From Leucocoprinus leucothites (lineage: Eukaryota > Basidiomycota > Agaricomycetes > Agaricales > Agaricaceae): 64,000 bases of DNA. The notes beneath the pieces are model-generated. The model saw nothing but the letters and a program-made list of their open reading frames with translations. It had not been told where the DNA came from and searched no databases. Below are positions 1 to 12,789 of the stretch, in pieces. The stretch is from positions 1 to 64,000 of the forward strand of contig JAACJO010000004.1 in the NCBI GenBank assembly GCA_013368445.1, in the 5' to 3' direction. Positions within the stretch are counted from its first letter, which is position 1, and each line of letters begins with the position of its first letter. The translations under genes and the position numbers were made by a program.

Positions 1-1437
1 GCACTCTAGGCAGTACCAACACCCTCAATATCCCATCTGCGCACTCGATTATTTTTCGCGGTGGGCCGGCAAAGTCTGGAGATTCTTCAAGTTCCTCTGA
101 AGGCATAGTGAATGGGGTAAGATGCAGAGCCATGAAGAAGCCATTGTGTGGTACAAAGGCCAGCCGGTCACGTTTTCTGTATTTCGGGCCCGCTCTACCG
201 GCGGAATGCTTCCAGAAGACAAAGATGGGGCAAGTGGAAAATAAGTGTGGGAGATAAGATAGACGCTGATTGAGCGCCGTTCATTAACCAGGCTGGGCTA
301 GAGTCATATTATAAAAACACGAGCAAATTAAATGCCGCCATCCACAGACCTACCTGGAATTAAAGCCAGTAAAAGGGTCAGATCCAATTTAAATAAATTA
401 ACGCCTGCCCCTACTTTCTGGACGTATTCTGGACTTCAGCAGAGTCCCTCTGCCGGGTCTGGCTATTTAAATACATATATACAAAGATTTTATTTCACAG
501 GTGACAAACCCGAAAGTGACAGTAATCTGTCACTCAGAACTGCTGCTTGTAGGCCTATATTGGCCATCATGACTCCTGGTTCAACAGAACTATACTAGTG
601 ATTTAAAGAAATAACGAACCATTAAAGATGACGGGATACGGAACTACAGTAGTCATACCTCTATGGCATCCCGACGAGTCGAGTGAGAACTAGAAAGAAG
701 CAAGCAATGTCCAAAATCTCAAACCTGATGAGAGGTCAAGATTGTAACTCCCCCAGTCTTGGTTATGGCGAATGATTTTTAATGCCTGAGTGTCGTCCCA
801 AATGCGATCCCTATGAATCGCCTGGTAATCCATACCTTTTTTTACTCCCCCTGAAGCGCTGCATCAAAGTATGCGCCAAGCATGATGCAAGCATGGAACG
901 ACCTCTTACGGTAACGGGGCATGGGGCGCAATAAATAGTCCACTCTATTAGTCGGATCCCTTTTCTTTCACAGCCCACAATAGATTGCTTTCCTGAGACA
1001 TCGTTGCTTCGCTTTTCGTCTGTAGCTTTCAATACCGAATTTACAGGAAAATAGACGATGTGAACGAGAGAGTTTCAGTAAAGAGATCAAAGAGGAAATC
1101 GTTGAGCTTGGACTAGAAACTTGATGTCTACATATTGTCCTTTTTCGTATCTCCTATAGCGCAGTCAAAGATGAAAATGACCGGGATTTCGGAATGATGG
1201 AATCCGGACACTGTGCTCGGAGGCACCTACCCCAAAGTGGAAGAAGATCAAACTCTTCTCCAGGTCGTGTGAGGAGTACAGCTGATTGGAAATGAAAGCC
1301 ATCCGCTAAATCACATGTTGTCTGAACGCCTGTTAGGCGATTGATGAAAAATTACAAAATTACAATAGCCTATATTTAATATGGTATACAAAGTCCCAAG
1401 TAAAACATCTCGATACGATAGTCCCATCTTATAAAAT
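1..1437. other. Intergenic, no gene seen
   Basis: Only short open frames occur here (the longest is 88 codons at 332-598) and none resembles a known family or shows a plausible exon structure. The stretch from about 1330 to 1437 is AT-rich and lies just 3' of the F-box gene on the minus strand, so it probably holds that gene's 3' UTR. Confidence 0.6.
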
Positions 1438-2986
1438 TCAACAGTCGCGATGCAGCTCTGCCAATATAGCCTGAACGTTCGTCATTCCTTCCTCAGTAAA
1501 CTCCTCAACCCCATATCCATGCCCAAACTCGAACTCATGTTCACCTTTCCACTCCATCTCTTCATCCCACCCCTCGTCCTGCTCGGTGTCGCAGTCCAAT
1601 GCACCCATTTCAAGGTCCACAACGATCTTATTCGTCGGTTGCCTCCGCACAACAACATGCCACTGTTCCTGTTCCTGTATTTCCTCCTCAAGCATCAGTG
1701 CCACGTCTCTGACGCGCTGTGCAGGATTTCTCGCCAAAACATCTACCAGTTCCATTGCGGAAGAGCGCCAGCAATGCACAGGTGGGATAAGATACAAATC
1801 AAACGATTCCAATTCGTGTGTGACCGGAAGATCCAGCCACCGTCGTAGCATCCGAGTCAAGTCGTTCCCAACTGATTCACCCTCGAACCGGTGTAACACG
1901 AGTTCTCGGAGTCTACAGTGCGGCGAGGACCTCTTTAAACATTCCTCGACGGGTTTTCCAATTGTTTCGTCTATCGCTGTGGAGGATGCCAGAGGAATAG
2001 GTGTGTCGTAGTAATCGTATTCGTTAATCAGGTGTAAAGATTTCAGCGCCGGTAGCGACATGTGGTTGAACACCGCTGCCGCGTCGCTCGTGAGACGGAG
2101 CTTAAGAGTTTCCAATCGATCATGTTGGAAGTCCGAAGTCGAAGGTAAGCAGGAGCGAGAGCTTGAATACCGAACATTCAAGTGTACCAACTCTGGGCAT
2201 GCCTGAAGAATGAACAAGAGTTCTTCATCCGATATAGTGCAAGACGCGGTTATGGACTGGAGTTGTCTCCATGGCGCATCCCTGGGTAAACCGAGGCCCT
2301 GCTCGGTGAAGGCCTTGCACCAGTTCACCTTCTTCAAACTTGGGCTGGTCCTGTGGACCTTCGACCAAAACGCACCCAAGGTTTGCTGGTCCCAGTACCT
2401 CGCAAGAACCCTCACTCCATCCAAATTTGGGCAACCGTCCAGCTCGTCAAAAATCGTTGCATCCCTCAACTCGAGGACGAAATCGACACTCTTCCATCTA
2501 GCGCTCCTCTCTATGAACATCTTTAGAATGTCCTTCGTGCCCTCGTCGCATTCTCTGGCCTCGCTATCAAGCCAATCTCTCAAAACAAGATTCAGGCCAA
2601 CGTCTCCGGCTCTCTCCAGCCACATTTGGATCTGTGGGACCATGTCGGGAGTCGGATTCTCGACGTAGAGAGACGACCAGAGCATCGGCGTGGTCAGAAC
2701 CACAGTGCGCCAATATGAACATATCTGGGTGAGAGGGAAGGGCGAGGAGCCGCTCGCAGAAGCAGTGAGGTGGGATTCGTCCCATAGACAAGCAGGGGAT
2801 GGAGTATGAATGTAAGATGTGAATATTTCGGCAAGGATTTCAGGGGGAAGTGTAACTGCATATGCGGTGTTCGACTCTGACACGAATTAGTCAACGTTTT
2901 GTCTTCGAAAGAAAGAAAGACTCACGGGCATCGATGTTTAATAAATCAGAAACAGAGACATCGGTAGAGCTCGAAGGGAAGTGCAT
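1438..2986 (-). CDS. F-box domain protein
   Basis: This is probably a substrate adaptor of an SCF ubiquitin ligase. The model has two exons (2986-2926 and 2876-1438) around a 49-nt intron with donor GTGAGT and acceptor CAG, giving about 499 aa. The start ATG at 2986 is chosen because the long second frame has no ATG before the F-box. An F-box-like domain lies at about residues 28-90: it begins LPPEILAEIF and continues through ICSYWRTVVL to LWSSLYVE, the usual agaricomycete pattern. The rest has leucine-rich, LRR-like segments (SLHLINEYD, LRELVLHRF) as in the large F-box families of mushrooms, and a Glu-rich tail. The substrate cannot be read from the sequence. Confidence 0.87.
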
Positions 2987-5230
2987 GACTCCTGTCAGAG
3001 TTGGAAGTAAACAGCGATGTTTGAGGAGAAAGTAGAGAGGTCAAGAGAGACGAAAGCACTGTCAAACGGGGAATGTGTAGAGCGACTCGAACTTCAAACT
3101 GCGATCAACGCGTTCTATCGAGGAACTCGAGACAGAGAAGGATCTGGGGGATATCGAGGAATCATCGCACCAAGACGAATATAAGAAGTACATCCCTAGG
3201 CGCAAAAACAAGTGTCATGAGGTACAAAGGCAAGGATTGTTTTGGGACACAAGGTATGTGTAGTGAAAGGAATGTCCAAATGCGGAACTTCGGGAAGCAT
3301 GTTATTTGATCATGTTTGTGCCTTGAACGCTATTTACCGCCATCAATCGCTTATTTAGCTCAAAACCTTGGCTGTGGGCTCGTGAGCGTGCCACTAGAGG
3401 CACTCGGGAGGATAAACAAACCCGAGAGCTTATTGTCGACACTGAGTGGAATGAATGCAGAGTGGTGGTCGCCCATTCACGAGTGGAACACCGATCTCAG
3501 TCATTAAGCATTTATCCGGACGAAGTACTACTACAACGTTTCGCTCAGTTCATACAACCCGCAAAAACGCGAACTTACTGCGGCTAGTCATCCACTGTGG
3601 GGACCGGATCTGTACCAAGCTGTCTCCTCATATAGAGAGCCTACTTGATATATGCCAACAGGGAAAAATCGACCGGCCTTGCTCGTTTTTGACATTTTCG
3701 TTGAGGTGTGCCAGGCTAAGCTATCTGGTCTTGATAATACCAGTATTTGAAATTTCAGAGTTATGAGATTCATGTGGTGCACGCCAAGTGCATCCGGGCT
3801 TTTCGGAGCACCAAATGAGAGGGGTACACATATACCCGATTGTAGCTGTAGGCCATAGTTCACTACCGGAAGAGATATAATCCCGCCGTACTTAGAGCTG
3901 ATATTTCCATCTAGGGCGCACACCGTTAAACCAAGATTGGGTGTCGTGCTCAAGCCATCTGTAATAAATATTTTTCTCTTAGATCATGCGAATGCCAATT
4001 CCAGTATACCTCGATTTCAGAGGCCCTTTAATGCAGTTTCTGATCTTCCGCTCGGTCTTTGAGCATTTCGCCATTTTATAGGAATCGCTGAAACTGTATT
4101 GTCTGAGAAATCCCCGTTTTCTCTTCCACACGTGCCGCCCCGTTCCTTGTTTTGTTTTCTTGTCACCAGTACAAGGTTTGCACGGCCAGCAAACGAATAC
4201 CGGAAACTACAGGACGAACCGTACCACAGTGCACCTAATGTAACCCTAATCTTCAAGATAGCGCTTTTCTAATATGCGGTGCGGGCGGCTACTATTAAGC
4301 TCCAATTCATTATAGAACCCGACGCAGGCGTCACTCTTTTAAGTGGACAACATCTACTCATGGTCATTTCCATTCTCCTGACGCCTTGATGGAACATCTC
4401 CGGTGCCGAAGCCTCGCGTTGTGGGCGGAGGCATTCTTCGCTCCCTTCTACTCTTACGGCAGTGTAGCCTCCCTATACTAAGACGCTCAATTGCTTACGC
4501 CGAGAGGCTTAATGCGCAGCTTGCTAAGGCCCTCACATGGTAAGCTGAACGTAGGGTAATGGGCAATCTCTGTGTGTACATGCATATTATGAGCCCCCGG
4601 GCTTCCCGGGTTGCGCGGTTAGGTACACTCAACGGATGTCACTATGACACATTGCTTTGACAAGCATTAGGTGCACTTATAACCATGCGTCTGCGGATAA
4701 AACGCGTGCTCTATGCGCTTTACACTCCAATAGATCTCCGAATTATGGACTGAGCACTGGTATGCCCATCTTCTGGAACTTTCTTATTTTCGACAAGAGC
4801 GGCCCAGTATACTGCCTCCCTCGTCCAGATTTCAACTTCAATTGTGCTTTGTCGAGCCGCTAGACACGGGTTTACCAATCCCCGATAAACCTGCATACCT
4901 GACATTCGTCCTCTGAAGTTCTGTTGTAACCAACAATCACATGGGGGGATACCCCAGATTCCTAGATCTTTTTCAGAATCCGAAACAGAAGGACAAAGGT
5001 GTCAAATCATATAGGTAGTCTTGTTAGTCAAATGCTGTCATCAGAGTTCAGAGTGGGTTCGCTAAGTAAAAGAGACCAGGGCGTCTAAGGCACATAAACA
5101 TAAGCGTCGTCAGTGAAACAATCGCCGCTCGTTCGTATGCAGGGCCACTGCTTTCCGAAAAACCGGCAATGGCACAACGCAAGTCACCAGCCAGTGTCTT
5201 AGCCGGATCCCTGATGTCAAGTTATCCGTT
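2987..5230. other. Intergenic, no gene supported
   Basis: The stretch between the F-box gene and the GFA gene contains scattered short frames only. A 121-codon minus frame at 3588-3953 has no recognisable domain and no partner exon, so I do not call it a gene. Confidence 0.5.
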
Positions 5231-5880
5231 TCATAATTTATGTTTTGGCTTTGATTTTGTGTGAATGCCCGTCACCCAGTGTCGTTTCTGCTCTAGGAAC
5301 AACTCCTTGTTAGGCACTGAAGGGAAGGTGTAAGAGCAGTGATGACAACAATTAGAGTATCAGAAACTCACACCAGTGCATCTCTTCGTCCAGGGTTCCC
5401 AATGCAACGATGATGAATTTCTTCCTCAGCTCCGGATCGGTGGTCTCAAGCAATACGTTTGATCCACACCCAGTGCAAAAGTGTCGATCAAGCGCGACAC
5501 CGCTTGCAGTGCCCTTGTCACGAAATAATTTCAGCTTGTCCTGTCCCTTTACGACACGGATTTGCTGTGCAGAGCACGTCAACCCTCCGTTCTCATCATG
5601 CCATGAATAGACAGGTAAGATCATGACGCACAGGTCGTAGGAAGAAACCATTCGACATAAACGCAGAGCCAGTCGTTTTCCTACAATTGACGCAATGGCA
5701 GACTCGGAATGCTACTGGGTCACCCTTAACTTCGTAGTTGACAGCTCCGCATAGGCATGAGCCAGACCGAGTTTTCGGCGCTTCTGTTGATATAGTGGAA
5801 TGAGAACGAAATACAAGGTCGAGGGTGACAACGGCTGGATGGCTGAGCAGCGCCGAGGGCTCTTGATTTATGAAAAGCAC
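5231..5880 (-). CDS. GFA-domain protein (glutathione-dependent formaldehyde-activating / CENP-V fold)
   Basis: This is a small zinc protein of the GFA family, whose members are described as carbon-sulfur lyases. The first exon carries SGSCLCGAVNYEV and CHCVNCRKTTGSAF, and the second carries DRHFCTGCGSNVL; together these are the conserved zinc-binding cysteines. Introns are 5631-5565 (67 nt, phase 0) and one after codon HW at about 5370 (GTGAGT to TTCAG). The last exon encodes LPNKELFLEQKRHWVTG and ends with TGA at 5231, matching the usual family C-terminus. The 5' end is unresolved: the open frame runs up to 5880 but holds no ATG ahead of the GFA motif, so a further 5' exon is likely. Substrate unknown. 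Confidence 0.75.
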
Positions 5881-6419
5881 GCAATCAGCGCTTTAGGGGC
5901 ATTGGGGCAGGGCCGGCAAGGATACCGGCCGGTTGGTAAGCACCATCAACCCCGCCCTCCTATTGTTAAAATCAACAAAGGCTTGATGGTTACTCTCACT
6001 CTCATTTATTCCTCATGGATAAAGGCTCTATAGCGCCACTTAATGTTCGAAGATAATACTACTTGAGCTCTTCCACATCCTCTAATCAATATCATGTGAG
6101 CCCTGGGACTAGTCACAGCACCGGAAACCAGTGATGCGGAGGCGCATTTACGGAAATGCTTGCAACTTCAGGACTGAGGCGACAGCTCGGAATGTGAATA
6201 CGCGAAAGCCAATCACTCCTGATTATCATGATATCTGATGCGGTGATTCACCAAAGCAGTGCAATGAGCTTGCTTCATGCTCAAGACCTCATTCTCTGCT
6301 TACCTCAAACACTTACTACCCTCCTTTTCATTTCTGTTATTCCGCCAAACACAAAGAAACTCTCATAGAAGACCGGCGGTGTATTCGTGAGCGCCGGCGG
6401 ACTCCGTTGGCTCAATAGC

Positions 6420-7650
6420 ATGTCGTGTATTCTGATGTGACCCGGAGCCCCTCTATGCTTCCACAAAGAATCATATTTCCCCTTTCGCGCCACGTTTTAC
6501 AGCATTCTGTCTGGCTTCAGCATCGCGTTTCGCCTGTTATGGTGTTGACTCACGATCCAGAAGATTCCCTCTCTTCATGGCACCCACTTATGGCCCCGTC
6601 ACAGCATATAGATAGAACCACGGCGACTTTTTGTCGCGCCAGCTTTCCCTGTGCATCGGCCATTGCCCTTCTCAATGCACTCGCGAGGTAATCTTCCATT
6701 CTTTATCCTGGAAGCAGTCCGTGTGCTCACCCTATGCAGTGATAGTCTCCAAAAGCTTGCGCTTAGACACGCGAAATTTGAAATCCGAGTATCTCGAGCT
6801 GATATATTACTGCGAGGCGTACTCTGTCGTGCCGTCTACAACGTTCTTCTTCCATGACTCTCGACTATGAACCCTACCCCCGAGCAGTTGATGATAGGAA
6901 AGAGATTACGAGATTTTTCAGCGTCCTGGATGCGATCTCTTCGTGACACAATCCAAATGTTTTCGGCCTTACCACGGAATCATGGAGTACATCCTTTGCC
7001 CAGCGACTTTCCATTCTCAAACACGTCTTTGAAGGAGAAGATACATTGGGTAGAGGAGTATGGATCAACAGCGAAACGTTATGCTTTCGTCGTACACATG
7101 GAGTATCATCTCGACACCACCAATGCCTGGTCCCCAGCTGTTTGGATCGTGCGATCGTCTGGTGCGTATGCCATCATACTTCTCTTCTCGTTCATGTCGT
7201 CGTGCTCACAACCGATCAGCACTCTCAATTCTCGGCAGAGTCGAAGTCGATTATCACATTTTGACGGACCCAGATTCCCCTGTGACTATTGATGGCGACT
7301 TCGTTCTCGAAATGATGTTGTACTCCTTGCTTCGTGAAGTGCCTTTGCGTCTGTCCAGCCGGGTCATCTCGAATTCCAACCCTACCATATATCCCTCGCT
7401 TGTAGGGAACGTCGAAATCTTTGAGCTCCATACGCTCAACAACGCACTGGTGCTAGAAAGGAGTAGGAGGATGGTACCCCACAGATCATGTTCTGTTTGT
7501 GACCAGCTTCTACCCCCTTCCGGCCCAGAAGTTTGTACTGCACATTTATAGAACCCCTAGACGTCCTTCTTGTCCGATGTTCCTCTTGATCTATTCCACC
7601 ACTGTAATTATACATCTCACGAATGTCGTTTTCAATATGATGTAGCATAG
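6420..7650 (+). pseudogene. Possible broken F-box/LRR-like gene
   Basis: Several overlapping plus frames each carry protein-like text but do not join into one model. Frame 6651-6857 has a leucine-rich segment (LEAVRVLTLCSDSLQKLALR) of the kind found in fungal F-box proteins. The frame near 6870-6950 reads EITRFFSVLDAISS and then meets a stop, and 7060-7551 has another open frame. I could not find splice sites that restore one reading frame, and there is no clear F-box at the start. A decayed member of the F-box class is a guess; it could equally be a real gene whose introns I misread. Confidence 0.28.
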
Positions 7651-7959
7651 CAGTTTTAAGACAGCCACCTCGCTCGATGTCATCTTATCTATTCTTGAGT
7701 CAATTAGCGGCTCGTTAGTTGCTCGGAGGGTCGCTCTTCCCTTGCGTTCTAGGCACCTTCCGTGAGATTGAACGTGCAATGGAACAAGAAGCAAGGTCAA
7801 AAAACTACTGTGAATGCAGAAGTTTGCGTTCGTGTGCAGGACCATGCGGTACATTTCGTCCACATCTATCTTTAGCGCACGTTTCTTTCTCTCAGTACCC
7901 GAAGAAAATCATTCAAATACTCTGAATCAGCGACAGTAGGCGAGCAAGTTCTGTATCTC

Positions 7960-9765
7960 ATGGTTCACCTTTCTACTACATTCTTCACTCTTCTTATCAC
8001 TGTCCTTAGCTCGCAGCTAGTCGGGACAAAGGAGACAGCGACAGGACCAAGTGTGGTCAACAGTGTCACGCTTGATGGTGTGACCTACATCAATAAGGTT
8101 TGTGTTATGGGATTCAAGACCAGATGCCGTTTGACCACAACCTCCTTGTTCACCTCAGGGCTTGGTAGCCTTTGGACTTATTCCCTCCGATTTTAGAGAA
8201 TCGACTGGGGATACTTTGGGTGGAATTGGAAGTGCCATCGCCCTGAAGCCCAATACCTGGACTATAGGGGGTAGTGGCCAGTTTACTGGTACCTTCATTG
8301 TCCATCCAGACAGAGGATATAACGTGTAAGTGGCATAGTTATCTGGCATTTCTACACTCCTCCTTATCTTTCCCGCCGATACAGTGAAGAAACAATCAAT
8401 TATCAAGCCCGGCATCATGAGATCGACTTCACCCTGACTCCGTACTACGATTCCAATAAACTCAGTTTCTCCTCAGCTCAGAAAACTCTCGTGCTGGAGT
8501 ACAAGAAGACGGTACTTGAGTTCGACGTTGGGCAAAAGACAACCAGTGGCCTTGATCCAGAAGGCGTTCGAATGCCTTCTCAGGCCATTAATTCGCCATT
8601 CCCTGGACCTCTACCTGTTGTGTCAGCTACTGACAATCGTTTAACCTTAGATGTAGAGGGCATCATCGCGAATGCTGATGGATCGTGAGCTCATCTGGTC
8701 ACACCCATTTCTGAAGCTAACGACAGCAATAACAGCTTCTGGATTAGTGACGAGTATGCGCCTGGGATTTATCGGATTTCGTCCACGTCAGCCGTGGTGC
8801 AGGCCCTTCCGATTCCTGACGCTATTATTCCTCGGGACAAAGACGGAAACCTCTTCTTCACTTCGGATGATGACCCAGAAACAGGCCGCGCAGGAAACCA
8901 AGGTAGGCCTCGTATCACCCTCCCAGTGTTCAACAACTCTCAAACTTGTTTGAAGGGTTCGAAGGTCTGACGATCGACCCTACTACCGGAAGAATATATG
9001 CAATGCTACAAGCTGCCACCATCCAAGACGGCGGGGATGACAAGAGCACATCTCGCTATACTCGACTCCTTGCTTTTGACGTCCAGGGTAATCAGTCGAC
9101 ACTCGCTGGAGAATGGGTTGTGCCGCTTCCTCTAAGCCCGAAAGACAACACCGAGACTTGCAACGAGATAGCTTTCGTTGGTAATGGAGTATTTTTCGCC
9201 CTCTCTCGTGACGGTGATGGGCGCGGCGGAGATGATAACAACTCCAAATACAAGAATGCTGATCTCTTTTCCATTCGCAATGCAACGGATATTCACGGCA
9301 CCAAATTTGACAGTCCTGCCCATCCAATCGCCTCGAACGGTAAACTCGACTCGTCAATCACGCCTGCCACCTACGTTCCTTTCATCAGCTTCGTTGATGA
9401 TGACCAATTGGCTCGTTTCGGTCTTCATAATGGTATGCGGTCAGACGTGAAACTAGATTTGACCCTGACGAAATCTTACAGGCTCTCCCGACGATGAAAC
9501 TCTACTGGATGCAAAATGGGAGTCACTAACACTCGCACCTGTTGGTGATGCCTCATTTCCGGACGATTACTTCCTCTTTACCGCGGTAGGTTCAATCAAC
9601 CCATGCTCTGAGCTGCTCTCTAACATATTGTTCCTCTAGGCCGATAACGATTTCCTCAGTACCCATGGCTTTTCTCTCGGGGAACCATTTGATGCTGAAA
9701 TCGACGTTGACAACCAGTTCTTAGTATTTCGTGTGACGTTACCCGGAGCAGTTTTGAAGCAGTAG
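7960..9765 (+). CDS. Secreted phytase-like domain protein, copy A
   Basis: This is a secreted protein with the beta-propeller-like domain annotated as esterase-like activity of phytase. There are seven exons: 7960-8097, 8159-8325, 8385-8684, 8736-8902, 8956-9432, 9482-9585 and 9640-9765, for 492 aa in frame throughout. Residues 1 to about 22 form a hydrophobic signal peptide. Landmarks in order are TLDGVTYINK, STGDTLGGIGSAI, RHHEIDFTLTPYY, DVEGIIANADGSFWISDEY, GFEGLTIDPTTGRIYAM, the acidic DGDGRGGDDNNSKYKNADLF, and ADNDFLSTHG. The true substrate is unknown; the phytase label comes from the family and is not proof of phytate hydrolysis. A tandem paralogue follows 631 bp downstream on the same strand. 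Confidence 0.9.
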
Positions 9766-10396
9766 CCGGTCATTCCATGAAATATGTTCCTTCTCGCCCT
9801 ACTCAATATATAATGGAGGATGATCACCATGACCAGAAAGCGAGCGTAACAACGTGGGGGATGCTTGGCTGAGAACCATGAGTAGAGGCGCAATAGATGC
9901 CCGTACCCATGTGGAATATGGCATATACCACAAGGTATCGCTTATCGTTCCCAAGTCTATTTCGGGATATGGTTTTCCTGTCTACATACTTCCGTTACGA
10001 AGAACCACGTCAAATTCTGAAAGATTGACGCCTATATTGTTATGACATACCCAGGTCTATTCTCCCACGTGAATCCGAGTTGATGGTTCCGCTCCAAGTT
10101 CCCATCAGCTCATACTGAACCTTCTCACCGCTCGTGTGCAAGGAATGGAGCACCTTCATTGGTCGCTTCCTTGCCCGACTCTGGCGGCTCTTGATTTGCA
10201 CGCGCTCGAAATCTCAGAGACGAACGTGTGTCGCATACCCTCAACATCGGCATTCCTCGGGAAACCTTTGCAATTTACCTTCTTGTGCCTAGCATGGCTA
10301 TCTTTGGTACGCACGTTCGATACTGTACACACGACCGCCACAAACTCGAGGCACTCATATAGGCGGAGATTGAGAGTAGCAAATTATCGGCTCACA
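9766..10396. other. Spacer between the two phytase-like genes
   Basis: This 631-bp spacer holds the 3' end of copy A and the promoter of copy B. No independent gene is supported. The open frame starting at 10136 is simply upstream sequence running into copy B. Confidence 0.6.
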
Positions 10397-12267
10397 ATGA
10401 GACTCTCAAGTGCATTCACCAGTCTCCTGGTACTTTTTGGTGCTACATTCGTTCTGGCAGGAGGAAAGGGTCATGGTACACCTGAGCTGACAGAAGTCAC
10501 CCGCGTTACATTGGACGGTGTGACTTACATTAATAAGGTAAATACAAACAATCCTCGATCTGGGTCACGACTCATTAATATTCATTGGTTGGCGTGTAGG
10601 GAATAGTCGCGTTCGGCCAGATTCCTTCAGATTTCCGGGAATCAACAGGCGATACTTTGGGTGGTATTGGAAGCGCCATCGCGCTCAAACCTCGGAGCTG
10701 GAAAGTAGAAAAGAATGGTCGATTCATTGGAACGCTCTATGTGCATCCTGATCGAGGTTTTAATGTGTGCGTTTGCACGCCTTGTTTACATATCAACCGT
10801 TTCCAAATGAAACCAATTATTCCATTCAGTGATTCGACTATCAATTATCAAGCCCGCCATCACGAGATTGACTTCGTATTAACCCCATACTACGGATCTG
10901 AAAATCTCAATTTCACAATCGCTCAGAAGACGCTCGCCCTCAGATATAAAAGCACTGTTCTCGAATTCGACGTGAACCGTAAGCCAACAAGCGGCCTTGA
11001 TCCCCGAGAAGTACGATTCCCTTCGCGCTTCAGCGACCGATCATTCCCTGGGCCGCTCCCGATCGTCTCGAAGGTGGACGATCGGTTAGTGCTCGATGTT
11101 GAGGGACTCATTGCTAACGAGGACGGCTCGTGAGTAGCAATATGTATAACCCAGAGCGGAACAAGCTCACCTAACAGTACCTTATCAGCTTCTGGATCAG
11201 CGACGAGTACGGTCCCGGCATTTACCGTTTTTCAAAGAAAGGAACCCTGTTGCAGTCAATACCATTGCCCGATGCTCTACTCCCTAGAGATGCCGCCGGA
11301 AATCTGAACTTCACATCGGTCGTTGATCCAGCAGCCGGCAGAACGCCGAATCAAGGTCGAGTGAATTACCTCAGTTGGACGGTCCAGATATACTGACCGT
11401 TGTGTAGGATTTGAGGGGTTGACCATTGATCCAACCACTGGAATCCTTTATGCTATGTTGCAGTCAGCCGCTATCCAGGATGGTGGAACCGACAAAAGCA
11501 CTTCTCGGTACAGTCGACTGTTTGCTTTTAACCCCAAAGGACCGGAACCTCGCCTCGTTGGAGAATGGGTTGTGCCTCTTCCACTGAGCTCAAAGAACAA
11601 CACGGAAGCCTGTAGTGAAATCCATTTCGTTCGCCCAGGTGTATTCTTTGCTCTATCACGGGATGGTGATGGCCGTGGCGGCGACGACAACAATTCCAAA
11701 TATAAGAACGCCGATCTCTTCTCTATTCGTGGAGCAACCAATATTCACGGCACGAAGTTCGACAACCACCTGAATCCCATCGCTGTAAATGGTGTCTTGG
11801 ACCCATCCATCAAGCCAGCAGAATATGTACAGTTCATTAGCTATGTCAATGACTCCCAACTGGCTCGATTTGGCCTTCATAACGGTATGCACTTCATCTT
11901 ATCTTTCCAGGTCCGGTATGGTGGTGCCAATGTATTCCATAGGTTCACCAGATGACCCGACCCTGTTGAGTGCGAAGTGGGAGTCTTTTGCTTTGGCACC
12001 TGTTGGGGATCCGAAGTCCCCGGACGATTACTTCCTTTTCACCGCAGTAAGTACTCCCACTGCATCATTTAATCATAAATTCGATTTAACCACCGCGTTT
12101 TCGTGCAGGCCGACAACGATTTTCTCAGCACCCACGGGGTTTCTCTTGGACAACCCTTTGACGCTGGGCTGGATAACGATAATCAATTTCTGGTGTTCCG
12201 CGTAACGCTACCTGGATCACCGATCCGTAAGAAATTTAATACTGGTTGGTTTGGAAGCTGGTGGTGA
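10397..12267 (+). CDS. Secreted phytase-like domain protein, copy B
   Basis: This is the tandem paralogue of the gene at 7960-9765. The seven exons are 10397-10537, 10600-10766, 10830-11129, 11189-11355, 11408-11884, 11943-12046 and 12109-12267, for 504 aa. Exons 2 to 6 have the same lengths as in copy A (167, 300, 167, 477 and 104 nt), and intron phases are identical. The signal peptide is MRLSSAFTSLLVLFGATFVLAG. The domain landmarks are shared (FWISDEYGPGIYRF, GFEGLTIDPTTGILYAM, DGDGRGGDDNNSKYKNADLF). The C-terminus is longer than in copy A, ending FNTGWFGSWW. The donor after exon 4 is GTCGAG, unusual but in the same place as in copy A. Extracellular role inferred; substrate unknown. Confidence 0.9.
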
Positions 12268-12789
12268 TCACGAGCTTGTGCGCCCCTGCATGCTTTAGTG
12301 CTTGGCAAACCGAATACATTTATAGTGGATGTGGGATATCCCACGTCGTCTTTGCCACTGGCCATGCTACTCATGAACCAATCATACATATAGCGATAAA
12401 ATCGGGGAGGGTCTGATGGCGGCGAAGCAATCAGTTGATGATTTTGACACCTTGATTTGTCTAGATCATTAACATCATTGCTGGCAAGATGCTGCAACGC
12501 TATTCATTTATATCCTTCCGAATGCCGTTATTGAGCTGCACAAACGTTGAAAAGCAACCACAAACGCAGATGCATATCTTGTCCTGGTCAATGATAATAA
12601 GCCGATAATCGATGCAGAGTCTTGGCACGTCTGAAGCTGTCTTTGCCCCTTGATGTGAAGTGATTAAAATCTGAATGCTGGCATTGACTAGCTGCATCGT
12701 TATTTGATTCGTTGTCATCCCTGACGACCAAAACAGACATATAATGAAGTGAGGGTAAAGATGATTTTTGCCCCAACTAACCAGCAGGA
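12268..12789. other. Intergenic, no gene seen
   Basis: This 522-bp gap lies between copy B and the seven-TM gene. Only short shadow frames are present. Confidence 0.6.

Noticed and set aside
1450..2668. Several plus-strand frames of 130-150 codons
   Set aside because: They are antisense shadows of the F-box gene, with no domain and no splice logic.
8983..9357. 124-codon minus frame
   Set aside because: It is antisense to exon 5 of phytase-like copy A, where the plus frame is clearly coding.
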